Positions 1-12,749 of a stretch of DNA of 64,000 nt are shown piece by piece. Location: contig CM070874.1 of NCBI GenBank assembly GCA_036365515.1, positions 49,730,583 through 49,794,582 on the forward strand, in the 5' to 3' direction. How positions within the stretch are numbered: position 1 is the first letter of the stretch; each line of letters opens with the position of its first letter. The position numbers and the translations under genes are program-made. The stretch is from Torymus aiolomorphi (lineage: Eukaryota; Arthropoda; Insecta; Hymenoptera; Torymidae). The notes beneath the pieces are model-generated. The model did not search any database. It worked only from the letters and a program-made list of their open reading frames with translations, and was not told the DNA's origin.

Positions 1-472
1 TATTCCCACCCATTTTTAACTGGATATTTAAGTGGATTCCCACCTAGATATAACAGGATTCCTATGCATTATTAACTGGATTTCCATTGAATAGAAAAGC
101 GAAAGTTAGATGGATTCCCATCTATATTAAACTGGATTTTTACATGGATTTCCGCCGTCACGCTGGGATTCCCATTTATTATTAAGTAGAATTTTGAGTG
201 GATCCCATTTAATAGAAATGCGAAAGTTAGGTGGATTCCCACCAACATTTAACTGGATTTTTACATGGATTTCCGCCTTCGCCCAGGAATTCCCATTTAT
301 TATAAGTGGATTTCCATTTAATCCAGATAAAAATGGGTGGGAATATTTGATATCATCAACTGGGAATCCGACTGGAAATCCACCAAAATCCAGCTGGAAT
401 CCACTCTTCCCCAGCTGGATTTCCCTCTTGGAAAATCCAGTTGGATTTCCCAACTGGATATTTTTGACCGGG
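1..472. mobile_element. Foldback element F (GGATTTCC/CCAGCTGG array), left end cut by window
   Basis: The stretch is built from irregular copies of a motif like TGGATTCCCACC / CTGGATTTCC in both orientations. Bases 1-18 are the reverse complement of about 330-346, so the centre of symmetry is near 173 and roughly 126 bases of the left arm lie outside the window. The right end reads ATTTTTGACCGGG at 460-472, which read inward is CCCGGTCAAAAAT: the same plan (CCC, variable bases, A-run) as the other foldbacks here. No real coding sequence; ORFs here are by-products of the repeat. Confidence 0.7.
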
Positions 473-1089
473 TATACTTGGAGAAAGCAGGTGTTAGGAC
501 TGTTAGGTTACATATTCTAATAACATAAGAAAATTGAGTTTCTATATAAAATTAAAAGATTTCTCTCAAACCAAATAATAAAAAATATTAAATTTTTTAA
601 AGGAAACATTAGCAAGTGGCAATTTTTAATTTTTTAAAAATATTGTTTGTTACTTATTAAAATAATTAAATGATTTGGCTTCTCCTCACTTTCTTTAGTT
701 TTTCCTTTTGTGGTTTTCGAATTTTTTGACGCCATTGCACTTTTTAAAATCTATAATCAGTCCACACTCGAGTAAAAAGCTCTGCACTGGGAAAGTAAGA
801 AGTAAGAACACGTATCTTCCTGTCTTTGTTCAACACCATGTGTTAAAGAAAGATAGACAGAGACATGTTTCCAATTATAAACTCGGGGTGGCGCTGTATT
901 ACCGTAAAGAGATGCTGGGATTGGCCGATGTGCCAGCGGCGTGAAACGCATACATACATCCAGACGTCCTCCGACTTTCAAAATATAGGTATAAACAGTA
1001 GGAAGGGCGGGACTACAGGAGTTAGGATTTTGGGAAGCGATAGCGCGGCGCGTGCTCCCGTGTTGACAAAGTGCGCGCGTCATAAAACA
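473..1089. other. AT-rich non-coding stretch
   Basis: I see no gene, long inverted repeat or recognisable transposon end. Base composition shifts from AT-rich to GC-richer after about 1000. Confidence 0.4.
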
Positions 1090-1335
1090 TTGGCGCAACG
1101 GCGCGGAGGTTCGGCGCGCGCTCTGCTATATATATAGGTATACCTTATAAACGGGAGAGTGCGCGCGCCGTTGCGCTTGAGCGTGGATTGAAGAGAGCAA
1201 GAGTTTTCCTTAAAATCGCCAAAAAGAGCAAGAGCTTGTTTAAAATCGCCTAAAAATCGCCAACGCCAAACCATAAAAATCAGTCGCCATTGGTATCTGG
1301 AAATCGCCAATTTGGCGACAAATCGCCAAATCTGG
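1090..1335. repeat. GC-rich inverted repeat and AAATCGCC motif cluster
   Basis: A GGCGCAACGGCGCG-type sequence near 1091 is answered by CGCGCCGTTGCGC near 1168 with a TATA-rich loop between. It is followed at about 1212-1335 by many irregularly spaced AAATCGCC motifs, some inverted (GGCGA). Origin unknown; possibly the arm of a degraded foldback element. Confidence 0.4.
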
Positions 1336-1435
1336 CAATCCTGGCATGTGACGCCTCGGCCACGTGGGGTCTGGTGTAGAACGTAGAAGAAAGTGCGACG
1401 TCACGCTGCGCATACTCTTTTCGGAGAAAGCTTTA

Positions 1436-1684
1436 GAGCGAATCCACATTGCGCGCTGTGCGTCGTGTGCCGTGCGATTTGTGTCGTATCAAAAAGAAAG
1501 TCTTGTTCGACATCTATGTAATTGTTATCTATGTTTGACATCTATGTTCATCTGTTCAATAGGAAAATAGGTCCTTCCTCTTTATCCTGTGGTAATAAGT
1601 ATGTAGATGTTGAACAACACTTTCTTTTTGGTACAGCACAAATCGCACGGCACACGACGCACAGCACGCAATGTAGATTCGCTC
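1436..1684. mobile_element. Palindromic MITE with TTA target duplication
   Basis: The left arm (GAGCGAATCCACATTGC onward) is repeated inverted at the right end with about 50 bases of near-perfect pairing. TTA flanks both ends (1433-1435 and 1685-1687), the 3-bp duplication usual for PIF/Harbinger elements. No transposase. It shares the block GAATCCACATTGC with the palindrome at 13159-13327, although the sequence inside differs. Confidence 0.65.
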
Positions 1685-1993
1685 TTATTTTCGTTCGTTT
1701 TTTTACGAAAAAACAACAAGATGTGAAACAATCATTTTACGTCCACTGCATTAAGAAAAGTTATATGCATTATAGTTTCACAAGTTCAATATTTGAAATA
1801 ACGAAAAAGATGGTTCTGTTTTTCGTTTTACCCACAATTTCAGATAAAATATTGAAACTAAGAGCGTTTGATGGCTAGTTTGAAAACTTTTTTGAAAACT
1901 TTTGGGGGAAAACCTAATCAGACATATAAGTATAGGTGAAAAATATGAAAAATATGATTAAAAATATTATTTCAAAATTTTCCGAATCATTAT

Positions 1994-3019
1994 AAAGGAG
2001 TGTCCATAAGGGCTGTTTCTTGCCCACCTGTAAAAAAGTAACCATTTTTTTCGAAATTAAGGTTTTATTCGATAAATTGATTAATATAAAGATGAACAGA
2101 CCGGGTTTCGTGTGTCGGCCCAACTTGGTTTGGGTCCCAGGCGAAAATGATCTTCTATAATAAAAGTTTAAAAAAGTTTATAACTGATATTGGCAGATTA
2201 TAAAGTCAGGATTTGAGACTTTTTATAAAAGTTTAAAACTGTTATAAATAGTTATAAATAGTTATTTACTTTCATAAGTTTTTTGGATCGTCGTACAAAT
2301 TTCAATATTTGATCAGTAAAAAAAAGTAAATAACTATATTAATAACTATTATAAATTTTTAATAATTGAAAATAATGATTTTAAAGTTCAAATTAATAAT
2401 GATTTAATATAATAATGATTTAAGAATGATTTTAAAGTTTAAATTCATTCAAAACAATTTATAACTATTAATAACTATTATTATTAAGTAAAAAAAGTAT
2501 ATAATTGATAATAACTTTTAACAGATTGATTTTATGGTTATGCACCGCAGCCCAAAAAAGTAAATAAAAGTTTATAGCTGTTATAAACTTTTTTTAGCTA
2601 TTCATAACAGAAAAAAACTGTTGATAACTTTTATAAACTGTTACTATAGTCTCAAATCCTGCCTTTATAAACAGTTATTAACAGTTATAAACTTTTTTTT
2701 TAAATTATAAAAAATTATATTTTGTTATTAATAATTATTTGCTAAGTTTTATTTCCGCCTGGGGTATTATAGGAGATGAGGGTTTTACGAAAACCGTATT
2801 CTTCTTAATAATTTTTCGTCGTAAAAGTTAAAATTAGAACTCTGAAATCAAAACTTTCTGGGTCTCCCAAACCCAAACCAAGTTGGGCCCACACACCAAA
2901 CCGGGTCCGTGCGTCTCCAAATTGATTATTTTACCAAAGAAAATCGTAATATAGAAAAAAATGGTTACATTTTTTTTTATAGGTGATCCAAAACAAGCCC
3001 TTAGGGACACTTCACCTTT
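1994..3019. mobile_element. Inverted-repeat element interrupted by foldback J
   Basis: About 140 bases at the left (AAAGGAGTGTCCATAAGGGC onward, up to the TTGGTTTGGGT block near 2135) reappear inverted at about 2850-3019 with moderate divergence. The middle is occupied by foldback J, so J appears to have inserted into an older palindromic element. No coding capacity. Confidence 0.55.
2136..2763. mobile_element. Foldback element J (TTATAA / GTTATAAC array)
   Basis: The ends are CCCAGGCGAAAAT and its near-inverse ATTTCCGCCTGGG. The interior is a dense array of AACTGTTATAAAC, AGTTATTAATAACT and related palindromic units. GT precedes the left end and follows the right end, a candidate 2-bp duplication. 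It fits the CCC-(N)5-AAAA plan of elements A-D and F-H. Confidence 0.6.
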
Positions 3020-3542
3020 GCACTTGTTTACAAGAGTATCAATCTTAAAAGTAACAGTATTAGTTACACACGCTACTCTGGTAGAAATGTTAACCACTAG
3101 CTGGCTATTTTTCAGTTAACTTTATGGCTAAAAACAAACATTGCTTGTATTTCATAATTATGTACCAATCAGAAATAAGTTATAGCATTTACACTTTATA
3201 AAATATGTATTTTAAGTAATAGTAGAAGTTTTAGATGAAATATATTATTTTGCATTACGATTTTTGCTAAAAATACCTCTATTTAATTAATACGTTAGCT
3301 AAAAATATGTTTAATTTTCTACCAGGGTAAGTACAATTATAGCTAGTTTTTTTATTTAGCGCATAGTGAGACTAATTTCATGCTTGGAGTGTTCAGAATT
3401 TTTTTCTATAGTATAAAATAGCTTGTATTTTAATGTATGCATGTTTATATACATTTTTGACAATTCTTTTGTTTTAAAAAAAATAATAAACTTTTTTGGA
3501 TTAAATTGGTCGAATTAACTATACACGACGAAGCAGTCACCC
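3020..3542. other. AT-rich non-coding stretch
   Basis: Nothing recognisable apart from short poly-A/T runs. Confidence 0.4.
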
Positions 3543-4521
3543 CCCACATAGCACGTTACGTTTTTGAAACGTTTTTGAAACGTTTCTTTAGGAACCTACA
3601 AACGTTGCCCTAAAAGTATAGAAACGTAACAGAAATGTTTCAGAAACGTAGAAATGTCCCAAATCTGAAAAAATTTTTATAAAAATCGTAAACGTGTTTA
3701 AATCGTCTCAGAAACGTTTCTGAATCAGAACTCAAACGTTTGTACAAAGTTTTGGAAACGTCTCTGAAACGTATACATAATCGATTCGATAAAAAGCTTA
3801 CTGGACAATTATTCACGTTCCAGATTCGTCTCAAAAATGTTTCCAAAACTAATTGGAAACGTTTCAGAAAAGATTCTGAAACGTTTCTAAAACATAGCAC
3901 GAAACGTTTGAGAAACGTTTCTACAACGAAATTAAAATAATCTACATTGTCAGTTATTAACACTGATATTACTTCAAACAGTATTCGGTACGCTTTGCTA
4001 GAGTAGACGTTCCTTATGTATCCTGGAAATATCTTTTCTTTTATGGACTGAACTACGCCATCTATCGGCGGGTCGGATATCGAATACTTTACAATCTTAA
4101 TGTTTTGTATATAGTGAACCATATACAAAACATTTTTCGTCTTAGAAACGTTTGTGAACAAACGTTTCTAAGACGTTCTTACAACGTAACCTTGCACTTC
4201 TGAAACGGCAAAGAAACGTTTCCGGCTCAATCAGAAACGTCGCTGAGACGAATCTGGAACGTGAATAATTGTTCAGTAAGTTCTTTGTCGAATCGATTAT
4301 TTACGTTTCAGAGACGTTTCCAAAACTTTGTACAAACGTTTGAGTTCTGCTTCAGAAACGTTTCTGAGACGATTTAAACACGTTTACGATTTTCATAAAA
4401 ATTTTTTCAGATTTAGGACATTTCTACGTTTCTGTTACGTTTCTACATTTTTAGGAAAACGTTTGTAGGTTCCTAAAGAAACGTTTCAAAAACGTTTCAA
4501 AAACGTAACGTGCTATGTGGG
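3543..4521. mobile_element. Foldback element E (AAACGTTT array)
   Basis: A 979-bp near-perfect foldback: CCCACATAGCACGTTACG at the left is answered by CGTAACGTGCTATGTGGG at the right, and the arms pair over several hundred bases. Each arm is packed with the palindrome GAAACGTTTC and variants. CC flanks both sides, although C-runs make the exact ends ambiguous. The 173-codon reverse-strand reading frame across it is repetitive and not a gene. Confidence 0.75.
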
Positions 4522-5761
4522 CCCGCTCTTTTCACATTTTTGCTTCGTATGAAGTCAATTTCACCTCTAGGGCGCCCTCAATTTTTTTCATCGTAGAAGA
4601 TGTACTATATTTTGATGTCTCTTTAATAGTTTTTTTCTGAACATGCTTGAAACAACATAGAAAATATTTTCCTCTTAAAAGTGCTGTCTACTCCGATCGC
4701 AACGCCACCTACTGTCAAAAGTGTTTTTTGTCAATTAAAATAATTTGGGGCAATTATAATATAAAATTCGAGTTTTCGCACGTGTATTAGATATTAAAGA
4801 AAACATTAGAACAGTTTTTACAAACTAAGGTCAATCAATAAATGCGTATTTTGTAGAGAAACGCGGGGAGCAGTTTACCGTAACGTCCACTGAACGTTTG
4901 ATTTTTCTCTACAAAACACAAGTTCATTTATTCATCTAAATTCATGAAACTTGTTTGAGGTGATGTCGGAGCCACGCTGATTGGTTGAAATTTTACTAAC
5001 CTCAAAAACAGAATATCATAAATAAAAAAAAAGTATACCATTGTAAAGCACAAAAATGCGGTGATCGCGTGTTCTTTTTATAATATAATTATAAGGAATA
5101 TTTATAAACGTTATTCAGCATTTAATAATTTTTAGTTGAGACAAACAATGGGAAATACGATGCGAGGTGAGGATATGCCGTTTCACATAGAAAATTGTAA
5201 GATGACCGTCACTTTTACGTAATTCCACGCGTCAATTTTAAGAATATTGCATTACATAAATTATTAAACATTTTGACTATTGAAGATGCTGTGATCCCGC
5301 ATTGTTTACACGGTAACAAATCGTTAGCAACTTAATTTTCAATATCACGAAGTAAATTTCACGCGAACAATGGGAAATACGGCTCGAGGTGGGGGTCACT
5401 ATCGGTAAAGTTCGCTCCTACATCCCCTTAAATATAATCCTTATTAACTTCTACATATGCGAAAACTGAGTTATGATGAATTTAAACTTTATAAGTCCAC
5501 CTAAATTAATGAAAATATGTAGATGAATTCATGGGGGCGCTGCGATTTATTCCGGAGTTGGGGTTTAGGTAGAGAGCACTCAGGTGGCCAATTCATCCAG
5601 AGTTACCTTATAAACAAATAATTTAAAAAGCTATTGTAAATTGGGGTGATATACATTGTTGTGATGGTTGATTAATTCAGTTGGTAGCTCATACATCGAT
5701 AAGAAAAAACAATTTTTAAAAATTACTGGCACTAAGTGTCATTTTAAGTCGCTAGAAATTG
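4522..5761. other. Non-coding stretch with small repeats
   Basis: Contains a short inverted repeat (about 4832-4943, ATTTTGTAGAGAAA against TTTCTCTACAAAAC) and two direct copies of a CAATGGGAAATACG...CGAGGTG block (near 5147 and 5369). No gene recognised. Confidence 0.4.
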
Positions 5762-6279
5762 CCTGCTAAACTGGGGGGAGGTATTTTATCAGAATGGTAA
5801 AATGTTAGATGGGTATATCCAATACTGTAAATTCCGAACAGAAGCTATTCAGAACACAAAAGGAATTACTTTCGAAAACAAATATCAGAAAAATTTGCGC
5901 CTGTAAAAATTAAACAGATTTCATAAAATTATAAAGATACTTACTTATTTTAACTAGAAAAATAACATTCCGAAAAATTAAAACATTCATTCCCATACGA
6001 TTTTTAGCTCATTTGTCGACGTTATAGCTTTCTAAATCACTGGATTTTCCACAATTTAATCGTTAGGTAGAAATAGCATTAGAAAAATTGATATCACATA
6101 TCATATAAAAATAATTTAATGAAAATATTATGGCCTTCTTGCCAAATTTTTTCGAATTTTTATATATTATACATTTTTAAATTCTATCATAAGATATTCT
6201 AATTTGTTTTTTTCACTTTTCTGAGAAAATACTCATCTAACATTTTACCATTCTGATAAAAGACCCCCCCCCCCGCAGG
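5762..6279. mobile_element. Inverted-repeat MITE-like element
   Basis: TTTATCAGAATGGTAAAATG with GTTAGATG near 5791-5817 is repeated inverted at about 6235-6262. Outside it the ends are a G-run/C-run plus CCTGC/GCAGG. The inside is AT-rich and non-coding. No clear target duplication. Confidence 0.55.
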
Positions 6280-6288
6280 CCGTCAGGG

Positions 6289-6523
6289 TGTAGCCACAAA
6301 TGGTCGGTGGCGTGGAGTGGCGTGCCGTGCCGTGGCGTTCCAAACGCTTTTGAAAATGAGCTTGCCATCTATAGCTTTGTACTTCTGTACGATATTTTTT
6401 GCCAAACCTATTTGCAAAGTTCTGAACATGAGTACAATACTCTATAGATGGCAAACTTGTTTTTCAAAAGCGTTTGGAACGTCAGGCCAGGCCACGCCAC
6501 GCCACCGACCATTTGTGGCTACA
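6289..6523. mobile_element. Short palindromic MITE (hAT-like?)
   Basis: TGTAGCCACAAATGG at the left pairs with CCATTTGTGGCTACA at the right, and the arms contain GTGGCGTG-type short repeats. The bases just outside the left end read CAGGG, which resembles hAT termini, but no target duplication could be defined. Confidence 0.5.
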
Positions 6524-6535
6524 TCCTCAGGATGT

Positions 6536-6608
6536 GCGTGTGTGCGCGTGCGTGCATGCGTGCGTGCGTGCGTGTGTGTGTGTGTGTGTGTGTCTGTGTG
6601 TGTGTGTT
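6536..6608. repeat. GT-rich microsatellite
   Basis: GTGTGC/GTGCGTGC/GTGTGT run between the preceding MITE and element X1. Confidence 0.85.
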
Positions 6609-6666
6609 TCCTATCCAGTCATATTTTTTTCGTCCGAATCGGATGACATTAAGTTGTTTTTCAAAA

Positions 6667-9538
6667 CCGCTGCCAATTCATTGGCACGTAGCTTCCTCCA
6701 AATTAATGTATCGTTCCTATATGTATATAGTATATATTTTAAATATATGTTTATCCATTATACTTTTTTTCAATGATTTAATAATTCATTAATATTTAAA
6801 AAATTGTATAGTTTTTTTCTTATTATTGAAATTATTTGTTATTTGACACTTATTTTATTAAAAAAAAGTAATATTTTAAAATATAAATAATTCAAAAATT
6901 GCTATCTACCCTGAGATCAACTTACTAGTAGCTCACATTTTCAAAATCATATAATATATATGATTATAATTATGTGATAATAATATATGATTATAATTAT
7001 GATTATAATTATGATTATAATTATGATTATAATTGTGTACATATTATGTACTAACAGTTTTAACCTCAAATATCTCTGAGATTTATAAACTAATTCTTTT
7101 ACCCTAAGAACTCATGTAATAAATAATATACGAAAACTCTACATCTTCATCAAATTTGAAAGTAATTAAATTTTACTGCAGTTATTAATTGTGCGACATA
7201 GAAAGTCATTTCCAGAAATACCAAAATTTTAAAAATCACATCTCAAAAACTAACTATATAATTTCGAAGAAATTTTACATAGGTAAAATTTATATATTCC
7301 TATAGCCCATACAAAATAGTCTATAAATTTCAAACTGTAAAAAAAATCTCTAAAATTTTTGAGACAATTCTTTTTTCTAAAGGACGTATACGATAAATGG
7401 GTCTGAAATTTGCAACGTTGGGGCGCAACGAAATAAAAAAATAATTCATTTTACTTCAAGTTTATACTAATTAATATTAATTTTGTGTGTAGATTTAGGG
7501 TTTTATAGTATAAAATAGCACTATAACGAAGGTTTGGATAAAATTTCCATTGTTTAATAAATTTGAGCAATTGTAAAAAATTATTTCGTTGCATTCCAAC
7601 GATGCAAACTTCAGACCTATTACGATAAATATATAAACTCTACATCTCCGCAAAATTTCAACATGATTAAACCAATTTTTTTTCTCTAGTTATCATGCGA
7701 CAAAGAAAATGACTGTAAAATACGAAAACTTTAAATATCAAATAAGGTAAAAGTACCAATGAGCGGCCAGTGCCCAGTATGTGGCCATCTAGATAAATAT
7801 TCAATTACTTTAAAGAATGTGTAGTAGTTGGATAATATTTTATTCTATAAGATGATTCTAAAATAATTAATGCTTATTGTTTAAATAGTATTATTACTCT
7901 TAGTGAAAATTTAATACTTAAAAAGACGATTTGAAAATGCTACTCGCGGGGATCACGGCTTTCTATGAGAGGTCCTTAATGCTTTCGTAAGGATTCATGA
8001 CTCACCTTTTAGGTATTTTTAAATAAATTTGAAGTAAATCTTTACTCTTGAAAGTTTTAAGACACTTCTAAGATGCATCAAATTCAATTACAGTCGTTAG
8101 GAGCCCAATAATTATTGTTTTTAATAAAAATAATTCAAGGTTATCTACTAGTACAGTTTAAACGTCATGTCCCAATACTTGGCCCTATGTATTTCACCGA
8201 TGTTTTGATGGTTAGGGTTCCTACGTATTGGTAGAGTTAGTAGGTTGGAAAACCATAATATGATTATTATACATTGATTTGCTGTAATTTCATATTATTA
8301 ACGATTGATTTAGTGTTAAAAAGTATTTCCAGTTCAAAATTTAGCGATTTTATTATTTTTACATAAAAATAAAAATAAATATAGAGTACAAATTATATAG
8401 TCCAAGTATTGGGACTAACAATTTCGACCACTAGTACATGACTTTTTAACACGGTCCAACTACTAGTACAAGTAGTGTATTCATAATTTAATTAATTTTT
8501 CTATCATAAAAGCTTATTTTCACAAATTAAATACTTTTTTCGCAAGTAAAAAGTAATAATAATTCTATTGGCTACTGATTCTATGCATTTTTAATAATAT
8601 TTCGCATTTAAAATATGACATCAAAATTCTAGCTTCACTAAGCGGCCATCTATTGGTACTTTTACCTTATCTCAAAAAGTAATTGAACGATCTTGATGAG
8701 AATTCGCACACATATTATCTACATCACACACACAATTGTCTATAAATTTGGAGCTGATTCATCGAGCCGTTCTCGAGAATGTACGATTTGAAAAAAAGGT
8801 TAAAAAATTTTAACCTCAAATATCTCTCAATTTATTGACCAATCATTTAGCCCAAAGAACTCAGCCGAGAGCTATCCAAAATCTACCTCTACAAGGAATT
8901 TCAAAGCGATTAAGTCAATTTTACTCCCGTAATCGTGTTTCATACAAAACGCATTTTTTTCATTTTTCAATTTTTTTCTCAAAAATTAGTCGACAGAATG
9001 GATTCAAATTTTTACAGATTATAGCTATTTATATTCTGCATTATCATGATTTTTTTCATAAAAATTGACCGTTTATCTTTGGAGTTATAAGCTTAAAAAA
9101 ACACATTTTTGTTAATAACAAAAGAACCGTTACAGCTAATATAATTTTTTTTAAAGATAGAGTTTTTTATGCTCTTTCGAATGCTATTTGTCCGGTTCAA
9201 ATATCTCAATGATATCATTAAAAAAATGCAAAAGTAAATTTTGCGAAAATCAAAATAAAACAAAAACGCATCGGCAAATAAAAAAGTGGATTTCCTTCCC
9301 GAATTCGCACAAAAAACACAAAAAATGAGACCTGTCCGGTTAAAATCGATCGAGTAGATCCTGAGGTAATAAACGGTATGTCGGTATACGACACACAGGC
9401 ACACGCATACGTACGCGCGCACACACACACACAGACATTTTCTAAAATCATGTGATTCGAACACCTCTATCCGTGTTTCTAGAGTGATTTAACGAAACTT
9501 AAAATTTTACTATTACAAAGCTTCCTTTAGGAGGAAAC
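6667..9538 (-). mobile_element. Repeat family X, copy X1 (Helentron-like?), interrupted
   Basis: X elements read in forward sense start with a hairpin GCTTCCTC...GAGGAAGC and end with GAGGAAGCT, then the hairpin GCCAATGAATTGGC, then GCGG followed by Ts. X1 is reversed: the end hairpin is at 6667-6700 and the start hairpin at 9520-9538. Inside are blocks repeated across all copies, such as TTAACCTCAAATATCTCTGA, an AC/GT microsatellite near 9400, and the TA-MITE 7745-8667. No protein is encoded. Terminal inverted motif, 3' hairpin and internal microsatellite recall Helentron/DINE-type non-autonomous elements; that assignment is inference. Confidence 0.6.
7745..8667. mobile_element. TA-flanked MITE inside X1
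   Basis: AGGTAAAAGTACCAATGAG at the left end is answered by TATTGGTACTTTTACCT at the right, each flanked by TA (7743-7744, 8668-8669). TA duplication suggests a Tc1/mariner-type non-autonomous element. The inside has GGCC-containing repeats near both ends and no reading frame. Confidence 0.75.
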
Positions 9539-9576
9539 AAAATAACGAAAAATATGAAAAAATCGAAAATAATTTT

Positions 9577-11025
9577 GCTTCTTCAAAGAGGAAGCTTTGT
9601 AATGGTGAAAAAAATTTTGGAAACAAAAAATATTCAAAAATAGGTTTTAAGACTTTCGGCGCTAAAATCCGTTGTTTTTGATAAACAAATTTTCGTGTGT
9701 GCGCGCGTGCGTGCGTGTGTGTGTGCGTGAGTGAGTGCGCGCGCGCGTAGCAGGCGATAACTTTTGAACCGAGCAACCGATTTACATCGGACAAAGCTTA
9801 TTCTCTTCGTTTGGGAAGAGAATAGAGAGAGAGAGAGCATAACCTACTTCTTGATTTTATAAGTTTCTTTTTTAATAACCAACAAACGATTTTGAATTTT
9901 TCGTTTTTTTGATTTTTAATTCGTTACAGACAGTATTACTTAATATAATAAATTTTTCTTAAAAGGTCGTTAAATTACCTACAATTTCTTTTTTTAATAT
10001 TTAAATTACAAGCGACATTCAAACGCGCTTCGCGCGTACTTGTCTGGTTTTGCGGTTATGTGTGCTATCTTCATTATGTTTTACTTTTAACTTATTTAAG
10101 TATTTTTTCAAAGTCAGAACTTAATCATTTTTATACTACACTAAATGTAAAAATTCCATTTAAAAAATTCAAACATTAAATTCCAAATAGTAAATTTCTC
10201 GCGCCTTCTTATCGACCAATCAAAATCAAGCCTTTAGATGCTTCAACATGGCCGCTCATCATTTTTTTAAGAAAGGAGAATCTTTAGCCTGTCATTTGTT
10301 ACTAATGAAAATATGGTTTATAATTCTTTAATTAATATCTCAAAAACGTTTTCATTTATCCACTCAAAATTTTTACCAATTATTACACTTCTCGAGTACA
10401 ACATTGTGTTAAAATTTGAAGAGGTTATGTTGGTTTGTTTCCGAGAAAGAAATTATTTTTGAAAACAAGTGCGTTTTCTTTCATTTATGATAACAGGAGT
10501 AAAAGTCAATGAATCGTTTTGAAATTTGGCAGAAAGTAGCATTTTTATATCTAAGGATCGAGTTCTTTACCCAAAAATATCTGACTGTTGTCTGTTGTCA
10601 AGATATTTGAGGTTAAAATTTTTGTTATAAATTTCTTATATTTGCATTTTTAAAAAGAATATTCGATTGATGACTCAAAATTTTGACAACTTATTACACT
10701 TATCGGGTACAACATTATGTTGAAATTTCAAGAGATTTTTCGATTTTTTTCTCGAGAAAGAAATTATTTTCGATAACTAATGTATTTTTTTAAATTTTTG
10801 ATAACAATAATTAATTGTTTGTATAGGATACATAAATGAAAAAACAAAAAGGATATTTTTTGTATTAAGTCAAATTGTTTAATAAACAACAAAGAATAAC
10901 AAAGAAAGCAGCTTTATTTATTAATAAAGTTTTGTTGTGAAAAATTTACTTTTGTTTTTTAAATTTTAAAAAATGGAATCGATAAAGTAGTTTGGGGAAG
11001 CATCTTGCCAATGAATTGGCAGCGG
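9577..11025 (+). mobile_element. Repeat family X, copy X2
   Basis: Starts with the hairpin GCTTCTTCAAAGAGGAAGC and ends with the GCCAATGAATTGGC hairpin plus GCGG before a T-run. It carries a GTGCGTGC microsatellite near 9700 and repeated TTTGAGGTTAAAA blocks. It is the best complete reference for X6, with which it is collinear. Non-coding. Confidence 0.65.
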
Positions 11026-11379
11026 TTTTTTTCAAGGCGAGGTTCAAAAATAGGTTTGAAGTAGGAGCATTTTCTAAAAGTACTTTTTAAAAATGTAAAT
11101 ATAAAAAATTTATAAAAAATTTTTAACCTCAAATATCTTTGGTCAAAACTTCTCTGCCAAATTTCAAAACAATTTGGTAGTGGGGGGCAGTCAGATCGTC
11201 CTTTGCTAACAAAGTTTTTTCCAGGTTTTAATTAAGTTTTTATTTCAGATTCTGCGGGGGTGATTATAAACAAGGGCAATCTGACTGCCATAAATATTAA
11301 TTATTTTAATTTAATTTGCAAGACTGTAAGGCCGATGGAAAAATTCTTATCAGTTGATAGTAAATTGCAGTCGACATAA

Positions 11380-11650
11380 GTAATATTTTTAATAATTCAA
11401 AACAATTCATTGACTTTTACTCCTGTTAACGTAAACGAAAGAAAACACACTTGTTTTCAAAAATAATTTTTTTCTCAAAAAAAGAATCAAGAAATCTCTT
11501 GAAATTTTAACACAATGTTATGCTCGATAAGTGTAATAAGTGGTAAAAATTTTGAGTCAATCAATCGAATATTCTTTTTAAAAATGAAAATATAAGAAAT
11601 GTATACAAAAATTTTAACGTTAAATATCTTTGGTCATTTACACCATATTT
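11380..11650 (-). mobile_element. Fragment of family X
   Basis: Reverse-complement copy of the X2 segment around 10400-10690, recognisable by TCATTGACTTTTACTCCTG and the block with CACAATGTTATGCTCGATAAG. No ends present. Confidence 0.55.
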
Positions 11651-12538
11651 ATTTGAATGAATGTATTTATTAGCGCGAATGGAAAGTATGAGAGTGTAAG
11701 GTTAGTATTTTAATTTTTAGTCTTAAGTTTACTTTTGACCCCCTGACTAATGTAAGTCAGCGGTATTTTTAATGTATTAGAAACTAGGCATTTTTTCGTG
11801 TATTTCTAGTCAATTAAGCTTCCGTCTGTGATATCACTAATTTCTGGTTTTCGACTTTGTAGTACTATTAGTTTTTAAGAATAATAGCTGTGATATCGTA
11901 AGTTATCTTTACTGAAATAGACTGAGAAGCGCAAATTGGCTGTGTTTAATTTGTATTTTTATAAGGATTATTTTATTTATATTTAAATTGTTTTTACATT
12001 GGCTATAATTCTTTTGTATTATATACACGACTCAAACTATAACGAAACATTTTTTTCTTTATTGCTTCCAATTTTCTCTATTTTTCTTATTATTGTATAT
12101 ATTTCCCAATTTCTTCTTAAAAACTTGAAACTGCTTAACTGAAAAAACTTACATGAGTCCTCCTGTCAAAATCTTACCTGGCTTAAATACCACAAAAACG
12201 CTACAATTTAGTTTAAAAATTGGCTGCTTTACCTTTGATGAAAGTCATATTTCTTTTGTAATTCTGCCCAAATTTACCTACAATACATTTTATGTATACA
12301 ATTTATATACAAAATGTACTTTATACAAAGTTTTTGTACAATATCTTACTTAAATCTTGTAACTTAGAAAAAATGTTAATATAAAAAAATTTTTATTTAA
12401 AAATTAACTTGAAATGCTTTTTTTCTGATTTTAGATGAAATGATAAAAGACGCATTGTCATCCATACAACCGCTCTAAAGGTAAAACACAATTTTTCAAC
12501 TATAATATTCGTGTTATTCAATCATGAATATTCGAATG
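11651..12538. other. AT-rich non-coding stretch
   Basis: A 66-codon frame at 12153-12353 has no recognisable domain. Nothing else supportable. Confidence 0.35.
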
Positions 12539-12576
<38 letters not shown>

Positions 12577-12749
12577 GCACGCACGCACGCACGCGCATAC
12601 ACACACACATATATACGTATATACATATATATACACATATATACACACATATGTGTGTTCGTGGGCGTGTGCGTGCGTGCATGCGTGCGTGTGTGTGTGT
12701 GCGTGCGTGCGGGCGTGCGTGCGTGCGTGCGTGTGCGTGTGTGTGTGTG
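12539..12749. repeat. Mirrored AC/GT microsatellite (imperfect hairpin)
   Basis: An AC-run grading into ACGC repeats, a central TATATAC/CACATATG part, then GTGCGTGC grading into GT. The two halves are complementary, so the 211 bases can fold back and alternating purine-pyrimidine sequence runs throughout. Confidence 0.85.

Noticed and set aside
3640..4161. 173-codon reverse-strand frame
   Set aside because: Made of the AAACGTTT foldback array of element E; repetitive and palindromic, frames appear on both strands.
9093..9840. Several 70-120-codon frames in X1 and X2
   Set aside because: They run through the microsatellite and A/T-rich blocks of family X and are not kept between copies.
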